64,000 nt of DNA from Salvelinus alpinus (lineage: Eukaryota; Chordata; Actinopteri; Salmoniformes; Salmonidae), in the NCBI RefSeq assembly GCF_045679555.1, contig NC_092099.1, forward strand, positions 10,462,076-10,526,075. Reading direction: 5' to 3'. Both the position numbers and the translations under genes were made by a program. The notes under the pieces were generated by a model. The model was given only the letters and a program-made list of their open reading frames with translations. It was not told the origin of the DNA and did not search any database. This document shows positions 54,854 to 64,000 of this stretch, piece by piece (position 1 is the stretch's first letter; each line of letters opens with the position of its first letter).

Positions 54854-55316
54854 ACTTGTCTTATGTCCAATATCCCGCCCTTCACGGTGGTTATGTTGCC
54901 ATTGTCCTCACTCACTTCCCTAAATTCTTTCAGAATTTTTAAATGTCCCTAGCGTACATTCATACACACACACAATCAGGCTTTTAATTTCACGTCATAC
55001 ACATACAATATCATTTATTTACACACCGGTATTTTTAAATTACGTTGATCAACTTGAAATTGCATTTCCCATCAACTATATTCACAATAATCTTTATTTT
55101 AATAATTGTACTCTATTCTATTAAAATTTGGTAACCTACATCAGACAGGTGATCTCACAAAATGAATTTGGATAACGCCAATGTGCAGAATTTTAGTTAT
55201 AACAATAGGTATTCTGCTTACCTTTTTAATAGACCGGTCTTTTTGTGAGAAAACACCATCCGATGACAGCAATGGCCAATTGGCTGGCGCGTCAATGTCC
55301 AGCGAAGTCCTGCCAG

Positions 55317-55334
55317 ATCACGTCGGGGTCACCA
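55317..55334 (-). promoter_or_regulatory. Primer-binding site, tRNA-Trp type
   Basis: On the sense (minus) strand, two nucleotides after the 5' LTR, TGGTGACCCCGACGTGAT is complementary to the 3' end of vertebrate tRNA-Trp including CCA. This is the primer class known from Rous sarcoma virus and relatives. It fixes the element's orientation and the 5' LTR. Confidence 0.9.
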
Positions 55335-55336
55335 AT

Positions 55337-56354
55337 TGTTAGGGTTGCGTCAATTCAATCTGGTATAAGGACAAGTATGACAATGAGTCACTAATTGTAT
55401 GCTATGTACTTTTTATTAACTAAGTAATTAAGGGCAAATGCAATTTCCGTATATACGGGTTCACTGTAACATCACGCAGGATGAAAACAGAGAAGACACT
55501 TGTTACTGACAAAGATATTATAATATATACTCATGACGGAGATAGTTCCCGCTTCCGAGCCGGCCTGTCAGAGTAGAGACTGGGCGTGGTTTAGACTCAC
55601 CCAGCCTATCGTTGATGTTGGCGCCTTAAGCCAGTCCTGGCCCCTTAGCGCATGTGATGTCCCGACACTGTTGCTGTGTAGATTACGCTCCTTCACCCCA
55701 AAGACTGAGGTCAGACAGCTCTGCAACATTGTCTAAGCTATTCGCACCTGTATACAATGGCCACTGTTCTCGCTCAAGGCTAACCACAGCTTCCCAGCAC
55801 TCTTATCTGGGGCTAACTGTTACTTCCAGCACACACACACAGACACCCAGGCTCCCAGGCCAACAGTTTGTCAATATCCAATCACATTTAATACAGTTGC
55901 TAATCACGTTTGTTATAGTATTCAATCACATGTAATACAGTTGCTAATCACGTTTGTTATAGTATTGGGTTATAGTGCATAACTCAGAACCTCAGATGTT
56001 CTTCGTGTGTATAGTTTATCTGTTATTGTCTATTGTACACCACAGTCAGCAGTCCCCTGATTCACCCCCCTCCTGTGTCTCTCTAAGATTAGCACAGTCT
56101 CGGTCACACAGTACAGCGCCCACAGCGTCCTTTTTAACACACACACATTTCAGACTGCTGTTCATATCTTATGCTCAGATACATTTGTTGCAATTTCAGG
56201 CTGTGGCCTCATGGTTAGACAGAGCACTGGTAAGAGTAGAGACTAATGGAAAATGCAGGTTCACATGAGTCAGTAATTCAAACTTTAATGCATAAGAAGC
56301 CCTACTAGCTTATAGTTAGTTAAGCATGTCAAAAAACCTTATAAAAACCCCACA
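55337..56354 (-). repeat. Provirus 5' LTR (sense minus)
   Basis: 1018 bp with the same content as 49662-50683, including the 44-bp tandem duplication. The edges TG...CA and adjoining primer site define it as the 5' LTR. Confidence 0.92.
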
Positions 56355-56537
56355 AAAGTCAGCAGGCTTTGTATTCTTGAGACCTTAGTTACTCCAAAAG
56401 TGAACAACCCACCTGGAAAAACGTCCCCCGAACAGAGTGAGATGGAGGACATTGATCAACTGCCTATGAGCTTAAGTCAAGTAAATCCCATTAAATTGTC
56501 AGAGGTACACCAAGATAGCCAGAAGCATCTCATACAC

Positions 56538-56765
56538 TTATTTTCTCTGATCTGCAACTATTCTGTTGTGTACATAGAACTTTACTGCTCTCCAGTCCCT
56601 GTTTACTAGCGCTTGGCCAGAAGCAGTAATGCATTTCCCACAGTCTTGTTTTCCAGGCAATTTTCCCATTCGGATAAAATTCATCAAGGAATCTTCAACT
56701 GCATCCACCTCTATTGTCGACCAATACCTTTTTGTTCCTTTGGCCCCTTTGGAAAGAGATGACAT
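56538..56765 (-). pseudogene. C-terminal SANT-like remnant of recombinase-like gene family
   Basis: The minus-strand frame of 75 codons reads KGTKRYWSTIEVDAVEDSLM, a C-x2-C-containing middle (KQDCGKCITA) and RDWRAVKFYVHNRI before the stop. From memory, fish proteins with the N-terminal zinc-finger region seen at 43239 often end in such a W-x-x-x-E-x-x-A-V...PGK-x-x-C module. It lies on the opposite strand, 11.7 kb from the 3'-truncated gene, with the provirus between. A coding exon cannot be proven. Confidence 0.5.
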
Positions 56766-57028
56766 TATGAATGACTACATGAAATAAAGGTTGAGTACAA
56801 TACAGTACTTGAACATCTCTGTATTAACTCTACAAGGTTGCAGCTGTATCTGCAGAGAGTGTGTTGAGATTAAACTAACAATTCCAACTAAATAACTACA
56901 TAGATAAGGATGTGAGAGAAGAATGTGCAATGCTGACATCAAGGCAGACTCAATCTGTATGGAATCTAAGCCCATTAAATTGTTTGCAATGTAAACCTTC
57001 TAATAAAAGCAATACTTATTAAATTAAG

Positions 57029-57175
57029 TTCCCTCCCCCAGGTAAAACAATGTAAAGCGTGGTAATCCTTCTGTGTTATCATCTATCCTGACACACTAGT
57101 TCCCTCCCTCCAGGTAAAACAATGTAAAGCGTGGTAATCCTTCTGTGTTATCATCTATCCTGACACACTAGTTCC
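57029..57175. repeat. 72-bp tandem duplication
   Basis: TTCCCTCC...AGGTAAAACAATGTAAAGCGTGG...CTGACACACTAG occurs twice in a row with a 72-bp period and almost no divergence. Confidence 0.9.
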
Positions 57176-57389
57176 AGATCTAATGTCTTGACTTGTGTAC
57201 AATCCAAACTGAACCGTTCTGTGCTGGCATGGTTGGAAATACACTAACTGATGAAGACAGGATTGATCTGGACCAGCACAGTACCATACGTTGACACTAC
57301 AGAAAGAAAATGCACTGACTGAAGGCAGCAGGAAACATGCTAACGTGTGAGCCTCTCTCTTGTCCCAGCTTTCCCTTGGTCATTGGCTG

Positions 57390-58930
57390 TTTTGCAACCT
57401 GGCCAAGATAAAGCAAAACAGTTTAACACATACAACAAAACAGAGTTACACATGGAGTAAAACAAATATACAGTCAATAATACAGTAGAAAAATAAGTCT
57501 ATATACAATGTGAGCAAATGAGGTGAGATAAGGGAGGTAAAGGCAAAAAAAGGCCATTGTGGCGAAGTAAGTACAATATAGCAAGTAAAACACTGGAATG
57601 GTAGATTTGCAGTGGAAGAATGTGCAAAATAGAAATAGAAATAATGGGGTGCAAAGGGGCCAAATAAATAAATACAGTAGGGGAAGAGGTAGTTGTTTGG
57701 GCTAAATTATAGATGGGCTATGTACAGATGCAGTAATCTGTGAGCTGCTCTGACAGCTGGTGCTTAAAGCTAGTGAGGGAGATAAGTGTTTCCAGTTTCA
57801 GAGATTTTTGAAGTTCGTTCCAGTCATTGGCAGCAGAGAACTGGAAGGAGAGGCGGCCAAAGGAGGAATTGGTTTTGGGGGTGTGTTAGGATTTGTGTTT
57901 ATTGCACTATAACCCAATGCTATATCACATGTGATTGAATATTAGCAACTGTTGGCCTGGGTGTCTGTGTGTGTGTGCTGGAAGTAACAGTTAGCCCCAG
58001 ATAAGTGTGCTAGGAAGCTGTGGTTAGCCTTGAGCGAGAACAGTGTGCTTTTGTATACAAGTGCAAATAGCGCAGACAATGTTGCAGAGCTGTCTGACCT
58101 CAGTCTCTGGGGTGAGGGAGCGTAATCTACACAGCAACAGCCCCGGGACACCAAAGAGCGCAAAGAGGCTAGGACTAGCCTGAGCGCCGGCGATAGGCTG
58201 ACCAGAGTTTAAACCACGCTCAGCCTCTACTGTGATAGGCCAACAGACGGGTTGGAACTAGTCTGTCACAGTATAAGAACAGCTGTTTGCTTACATCCTG
58301 CCAGTTCTCTGTCTTATCCTGCGTGATGATACATTGAACCCGTATATACGAAAATTGCATTTACCATTTATCGCTTGAGTTTAATAAAAATACTTAAAGT
58401 ATATTCTGTGACTCTGAATCACATTTTGTCCTGATACCAGATTTGAATTGACGCAAATCCCTTATAGGTGACCAGAGAGATATACCTGCTGGAGCGCGTG
58501 CTACAGGTGGGTGCTGCTATGGTGACCAGCGAGCTGAGATAAGGGGGGACTTTACCTAGCAGGGTCTTGTAGATGACCTGGAGCCAGTGGGTTTGGCGAT
58601 GAGTATGAAGCGAGGGCCAGCCAACGAGAGCGTACAGGTCGCAGTGGTGGGTAGTATATGGGGCTTTGGTGACAAAATGGATGGCACTGTGATAGACTGC
58701 ATCCAATTTATTAAGTAGGGTTTTGGAGGCTATTTTGTAAATGACATCGCCGAAGTCGAGGATCGGTAGGATGGTCAGTTTTACGAGGGTATGTTTGGCA
58801 GCATGAGTGAAGGATGCTTTGTTGCGAAATAGGAAGCCAATTCTAGATTTAACTTTGGATTGGAAATGTTTGATGTGAGTCTGGAAGGAGACTTTACAGT
58901 CTAACCAGACACCTAGGTATTTGTATTTGT
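57390..58930 (-). mobile_element. L2-like LINE 3' end, inverted (block C)
   Basis: Reverse complement of 40855-41812: the tail region CTGGCCAAGATAAAGCAAA is at 57400, and polyprotein pieces on the minus strand include NKLDAVYHSAIHFVTKAPYT (near 58690) and QTHWLQVIYKTLLGK. It extends to 58930 with RIGFLFRNKASFTHAAK. It is split by the solo LTR at 57884-58466. Confidence 0.85.
57884..58466 (+). mobile_element. Solo LTR related to the provirus, opposite orientation
   Basis: 583 bp with a 4-bp duplication GGTG (57880-57883 and 58467-58470). The empty site GGGGGTGACCAGAG is readable in block B (reverse of 41249-41263). It shares with the provirus LTR the GGGTGTCTGTGTGTGTGTGCTGG region, CAGATAAG...GTGGTTAGCC, ACCCGTATATACG and TTGAATTGACGCAA, but is shorter and diverged. 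It has TATAAG near 58272 and AATAAAAATAC near 58384 in + sense. Confidence 0.85.
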
Positions 58931-61545
58931 ATACGTATATCTTTTTTCAAGACAGTAAATTGTCACATTTGTATTTGTATATATCTTTTCAAGACAGTAA
59001 ATTGTCACAGTCCTACCAAATTTCACACTTTCCACAACCCTTATTCCTGTTGTGGTGTTTCACTCTTTTATGTGCAAAAAAAAAAGAACTAGGAACCGCA
59101 CCACGCCCTTCCCCCCACCCAAAACTAATGTCCATGGTTTTCAATAAAAAAATCTGGTCACTTATTTCTTAATTAGTTTAACATATTTCTTATTTTCATC
59201 TGAATTATTTCAATGTAAAAAACGGTATTTGGGTAAGAAAGGGCTATAAAAAAAACGGCCGCAACTTAATGGGGATTTAAATATTTTAACACACATGCAG
59301 GCTTATGACTTGACAAAACAGATGAAAAGGAACTGGCTTTTCTTGCTAACGTAAACTCACGTAAATTCGTACATCGCCTTGGTCCGTACAATTGCCCTTA
59401 TTTTACCGCCCCAAAAAAACCTCATACTTCCAGATCAACTGTAATGTCAATACCATTGTAAAGCACAATTTCTCCCCTTTCCAACAGAATCAATTACATG
59501 ACCTAAACGCTGCCCGTTTCTGCATAATTCAAGCAACCCGCCATTTAAAAATGGCGTGTTGGGAAGCGAAACTAATGCGTGATAGTGAGAAGTTGTGGGA
59601 AAATTGCTTTTTTCACTCGATCTGTCCAACTTATCACCTTATCGCCTCTAAAATGTAAATGAAACACTATAAAGAGTTTATATAATGTGTCATTACATAC
59701 CTATTTGAAGGTTTGTGTCGAATTTGAATCTGGTTTTTAGGGCGGTGCTAAAGTGATCTTAGAAGTAAACAGCGGCTTTGAGAATGATGATCTCATGCAA
59801 TGATGACGCAAAAAAATGACTAGGTATCCCCCCTTACCCCCGTCACTGTCCATTTCTTGTTTTTAAACGATGAGAGAAGTGCTACACCTGGTGGAGAGAG
59901 ATTGTAAGACAGAAATAGTTGCTTTATGCGTGCTGTACGTTACGACATTACGTTTTTTCTACTTTTCTCCAATACTATAGAGCCATTACCATGTCGATCA
60001 ACGCTTGAATAGAAAGCTAGTTCACACTCCCGATTTTGAAGTCAACACAGTCGCTACATTCCCATTAGTTTTCTTTGTAGCCTCGTTTGAATGTTGCGGT
60101 TGCGCACATTTGTACGGAATGGGGTGAGTTTACGTTAGCTTGTTACACTATAGCAATATTATTTTCCAATGCATGTAACATTGTGTTAACCACAATCATG
60201 TATTCTGAATCAAAGACACGTTTACCAATTATGCTAAACTTATTAGCTAGCTTGCCACCATAGCTAGCATAATTTTTTTTTAAACTAGCATGGGTAGCAT
60301 GCTAACCGTTAGCTAGCACACTAACCGTTAGCAAGCCGCAAATAACTATAAGGTAGAAACATGCAAAGTAACAATTGCACATTGATGAATTGTTTGGATA
60401 AACCTACCAATTTCAATCTGTCATGACGCAGTATATCTGACACAATGCGGCTTACTGACATCGTCAATGCATGTACATCTCCCGGGTGGCGCAGTGGTCT
60501 AGGGCACTGCATCGCAGTGCTAGCTGCGCCACCAGAGTCTCTGGGTTCGCGCCCAGGCTGGGCTGGGTTCGCGCCCAGGCTCTGTCGCAGCCAGCCGCAA
60601 CCGGGAGATCCGTGGGGCGACGCACAATTGGCATAGCGTCGTCCGGGTTAGGGAGGGTTTGGCCGGTAGGGAGGGTTTGGCCGGTAGGGATATCCTTGTC
60701 TCAGTATGTAAAAAAAAAAAAAAAAAAAAAAATAATGTTATAAAATGTATGCACTCTACTGTAAGTCGCTCTGGATAAGAGCGTCTGCTCTTGGCCGGTA
60801 GGGATATCCTTGTCTCAGTATGTAAAAAATGTAATAAAATGTATGCACTCTACTGTAAGTCGCTCTGGATAAGAGCGTCTGCTAAATGACTAAAATGTAA
60901 AATGTAAAATGTTGGATTCCACCGAAAGACATACATGACTGACATTAATTCATTAAAAATAAAGACAACGGGAACATGCATTGCTTGTCAATACATCAAA
61001 TACAATTTTAGCAAAAATATTGGTTAACAGTTTAGTTAATAGCTTACCTTCTTGCATGAATGCAAACATCTGCAACGATCCTCCTCTTCCTTAAAAACGT
61101 GCTGCACAGCTACTTCAGTGGTGATCACGCTCAGGCAGGGACAGGCTTGCTAGGTCAATTTCAAATTTCTAGGAGTCTGCTCAAAACCCACCTTCACTAG
61201 CACAATTTTAGCAGAATACATGGAAATGAATGAATTTTTTAAAATGCCATGTTGGTAGCGTTGCAATATAGAAGTAGTATAACAACTTCCACCTAGCGAC
61301 CAAAACCTTTCACCTGCGGCAAAGTTTTCAAAGTACATAAATAAACCACAAAATAGTGTACATGGCAACCTTGGGCAGAGATTTATGCTGCAACATGGGG
61401 GAGGGGGGAACTGTATCTTTTATTATTATTATATATGTTTTTTTTTATTAACAACAAATCAATACAGGAAGTACATGTGGGAACACAAGTATATATAAAT
61501 AATATACAAAGGACGGGGGGGACTGTGTTGACCTATGAAACATTT
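58931..61545. repeat. Non-coding composite repeat (block C, inverted)
   Basis: Reverse complement of the repeat at 11800-14009. It carries the same landmarks inverted: GTTTACGTTAGCTTG near 60130, the GCTAACCGTTAGC palindrome near 60300-60330, and a C-rich tract near 59108. There is no gene. A SINE has inserted at about 60476. Confidence 0.7.
60476..60905 (+). mobile_element. tRNA-derived SINE with 3' tail duplication
   Basis: The head reads TCTCCCGGGTGGCGCAGTGG (A-box-like) and GGGTTCGCGCCCAGGCT (B-box-like), then GGTTAGGGAGGGTTTGGCCGG. A poly-A run (60710-60731) follows. The 3' tail ATGCACTCTACTGTAAGTCG...GATAAGAGCGTCTGCT occurs twice (about 60748 and 60842). GGGCTGGGTTCGCGCCCAGG is also repeated at 60540-60580. 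Blocks A and B lack it, giving an empty site at AATGCATG(T)TGGATTCC. Confidence 0.85.
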
Positions 61546-61550
61546 GATAG

Positions 61551-62037
61551 TGTAACGGTGTTCCTCCTCCTCTTCATACGAAGAGGAGGAGTAGTGATTC
61601 GACCAAGGCGCAGCGTTGTGATATGACATGATATTTATTTACACAAGACGAAAACAAACTATACTTGAATAAACTAACAAATAACAAAACGATGTAGACA
61701 AACCTGAACGTCAGAACTTACATGTAACTCGAAGAACGCACGAACAGGAAAAATGACTACATAAAACGAAACGAACAAACAAACCGAAAACAGTCCCGTA
61801 TGGTGCAACATAGACACAGACACAGGAGACAACCACCCACAAACAAACACTGTGAAACTACCTACCTTAATATGATTCTCAATCAGAGGAGATGAAAACC
61901 ACCTGCCTCTAATTGAGAACCATATTAGGTACCCATTCACCAACATAGAAACAGAAAACATAGACTGCCCACCCAAACTCACGTCCTGACCAACTAACAC
62001 ATACAAAACTAACAGAAAACAGGTCAGGAACGTGACA
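61551..62037 (-). mobile_element. Solo LTR, 'accaaggcgcagcgtg' family
   Basis: 487 bp, TGTAACGGTG to GGAACGTGACA, with a perfect 5-bp duplication GATAG (61546-61550 and 62038-62042). The empty site is intact in blocks A (about 11790) and B. A GAAGAGGAGGAG palindromic stretch follows the start; AATAAA is on the minus strand at about 61632. Confidence 0.9.
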
Positions 62038-62384
62038 GATAGTTTGATACTTTTGTGCACTTTGCAGTGGGGGAGGGGCAGGACCTCAAGCAGAAATTAT
62101 GGCCAGTAGATATGCATAACAATGATTCCATCAGCCCAGATTTCTGAATATGTCTGCAATGTTATTACTGTTAGCTACATTTCCTTAGACAATTTGGGTT
62201 TGTAGCTTACACAATCAGTATCAGTGAAGTGTTAAGTGCAGCTACTTGAAAGGTCTGTACATGAGAGATGGAGTGGTGGATATGGACATTTTTCACTGGG
62301 GAGACTTGCTGAGATTGGAAATTTGGACAGGTAACTAGTAACTAACGGATTACATTTAGAAAGTAACCTACCCAACCCTGGTAG

Positions 62385-62820
62385 TGAGAACCCAGCTGGC
62401 TGTATGGACGGGGACAGTATATCCCGAGAGAGCCATGTTTCCGTGAAACAGAGTATGTTACAATCCCTGATGTCTCTCTAGAAGGAGATCCTCGCCCTGA
62501 GCTCGTCTACTTTATTATCCAGACACTGAACATTTGCAAATAATATACTTGGAAGCGGTGGATGGTGTGCACGCCTCCTGACTCGGACTAGAAGTCCACT
62601 CCGAATACCTCTTCCCCGCCAGCTGTGTTTTGGAGCAGCCTCGGGAATAAATAAAATTCCTGGTCGTAATGCTGTTGAGTTACCGCCACTCTGACATCCA
62701 AAAGTTATTTCCGGCTGTATGTAATAACACACAAAAAATGATGACCTAGTAATGTAAGGAATAACACACTACAAATACTGCAAAGTTGCTTAGGAGCTAG
62801 AAGCAGAGCTGCCATATATG
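62385..62820 (-). mobile_element. LINE 5' portion (block C, inverted)
   Basis: Inverted copy of 10976-11415. The minus strand has NVQCLDNKVDELRARISF, the same in-frame stop and then the FTETWL segment. Confidence 0.75.
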
Positions 62821-63208
62821 TATTCTATATATAGTCTAGCCATTTATGATTATTCAAGATCCTGTTACTCTGCTGTGCCTGTTTCCCTGCCTGACACCAT
62901 TTATCCTCTCATTGCAGTTACTGCTCTGTCTCTGGCTCCTGTCTCCTGTTCCACATCTCACCACCCAACTACCTTGCTCTGGATTTTACTCACCACCACT
63001 ACCTTGGATTCCCCTCAGGACCTGTTTACCCTGTTCTACTCAGCCAACTCCAACCTGTCTCCACATCTGTTTTTTTTGCAACTCATCCGAGCTTCCCCGG
63101 ATCTGCACTCCATATCTCCGTGTGACAATAAATATTTTGTTTCATTCATCTCTGTTTCCTCATCTGAGTCTGCTCCTGGGTTCCCCTGTGTCGCTCCGCT
63201 TAACATAA
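62821..63208 (+). mobile_element. LTR remnant of second family (block C)
   Basis: Inverted copy of 10599-10975. In + sense AATAAATATTTTG lies at about 63126, followed by the end GTGTCGCTCCGCTTAACA. Confidence 0.55.
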
Positions 63209-63617
63209 GTTGGAGTCATTAAAACTCGTTTTTCACGTGCACTTCACAAAATAGATGGCATCATGAGGGGGGGAAATTATGTGGATATATTGAAGAAACA
63301 TCTCAAGACATCAGTCAGGAAGTTAAAGCTTGGTTGCAATTGGGTATTCCAAATGGACAATAACCCCAAGCATACTTCCAAAGTTGTGGCAAAATGACTT
63401 AAAGACAACAAAGTCAAGGTATTGGATTGGCCATCACAAAGCCCTGATCTCAATCCTATAGAAAATTTGTGGGCAGAACTGAAAAGCGTGTGCGAGCAAG
63501 GAGGCCTACAAACCTGACTCATTTACACCAGCTCTGTCAGGAGGAATGGGCCAAAATTCAGTCAACTTATTGTGGGAAGCTTGAGGAAGGCCACCCGAAA
63601 CTTTTGACCCAAGTTAA
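63209..63617 (+). mobile_element. Sleeping Beauty-type Tc1 remnant (block C)
   Basis: Starts TAAGTTGGAGTCATTAAAACTCG. Decayed transposase is readable on the + strand: [20 protein letters not shown], then [11 protein letters not shown] around 63440-63475. It ends at TTAA (63614-63617) where the MITE begins, as in block B. Confidence 0.8.
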
Positions 63618-64000
63618 AACCTCTTGAGAATACAGGGGGTGCTGTTTCAACTTCGACATTTTGCGTTCCCAAATTAAACTGCCTCGTACTCAATTCTTGC
63701 TCGTACAATATGCATATTATTATTACTATTGGATAGAAAACAATCTCTAGTTTCTAAAACCGTTTGAATTATGTCTGTGGGTGAACCAGAACTCTTTCTA
63801 CAGCGAAAATCATGACAGGACATGCGAAGGTCTGAAAACTAGGCTCTGTTCTCAGATCAGTTTAAAGCTCTGTATGTGCCCTATGGGTCGAAATGAACTG
63901 CACCCGCCTTCCCCTGGATGTCAGTAACCAATGAGAAGTGGAATGGAGTCTCTACGTGTTTCTCAAACTTTATAAAAGGCCATGGAGTGACAGGTCTGTT
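63618..64000. mobile_element. piggyBac-type MITE, partial at window edge
   Basis: Starts AACCTCTTGAGAATACAGGGGGTG after TTAA and matches 35143 backwards to about 34760. It continues past the window. Confidence 0.8.

Larger units (their letters stand above)
49662..56354 (-). mobile_element. Endogenous retrovirus with two LTRs, gag/pol-less
   Basis: A 6.69-kb provirus: long terminal repeats at both ends, 4-bp target duplication AAAG (49658-49661 and 56355-56358), a tRNA-Trp primer site and a G-rich tract at the expected places. The sense strand is minus. The interior (4.65 kb) holds only a decayed env on the LTR-proximal 3' side. No gag, protease, polymerase or integrase reading is seen between the primer site and env. 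A foreign solo LTR (54455-54853) is nested in it. It cannot be self-sufficient; copies must have moved with enzymes supplied by other elements. Confidence 0.9.

Overview
The window looks like salmonid fish genomic DNA (trout, salmon or char). The evidence is the density and type of interspersed repeats: Tc1/mariner remnants including a Sleeping Beauty-type terminus, tRNA-derived SINEs with the usual 3' end 'GTAAGTCGCTCTGGATAAGAGCG', Rex1-like and L2-like LINE pieces, TTAA-flanked piggyBac-type MITEs, hAT-type remnants and (GT)n microsatellites. Host genes have introns with GT-AG borders.

Layout. 1-9.3 kb holds the 3' part of a host-like multi-exon gene (+ strand, seven phase-compatible exons, one of 4.46 kb) that I do not recognise. 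9.5-15.1 kb is a nested repeat block. 15.1-17.5 kb has a hAT transposase pseudogene and a Rex1-like LINE fragment. 18.1-19.2 kb carries the last four coding exons of glutaminase (gls), with no upstream exons visible. 20-26 kb is repeats and spacer. 23.0-32.9 kb holds a second, truncated copy of the first gene; a fold-back Tc1 element, a hAT-type remnant and a Tc1 fragment sit where its middle exons should be. 33.1-41.8 kb is a second copy of the nested repeat block, carrying an intact 2.1 kb LTR element with proline-rich reading frames and no gag/pol. 42.9-46.3 kb has a broken, recombinase-like multi-exon gene abutting a GC-rich piggyBac transposase with its DDD triad. 49.66-56.35 kb is an endogenous retrovirus with near-identical LTRs, a tRNA-Trp primer-binding site, a decayed env and no gag/pol. 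From 57.4 kb to the end, a third copy of the repeat block lies in inverted orientation.

The organising principle is duplication plus nested insertion. Three copies of a composite repeat block (A at 9.5-14.3 kb, B at 33.1-41.8 kb, C inverted at 57.4-64 kb) differ by discrete insertions with clean target-site duplications, so their order of events can be read. B and C share a TTAA-flanked MITE that A lacks at that site. A has a solo LTR in the same sequence. B has the 2.1 kb LTR element. C has a SINE and another solo LTR. Five LTR insertions of one family (9.8, 25.2, 38.6-40.8, 42.0 and 61.6 kb) all lie in the same orientation. Most of the window is accessory, repeat-derived DNA; the parts most likely to be expressed host sequence are the two related multi-exon genes, the gls exons and possibly the piggyBac-derived frame.
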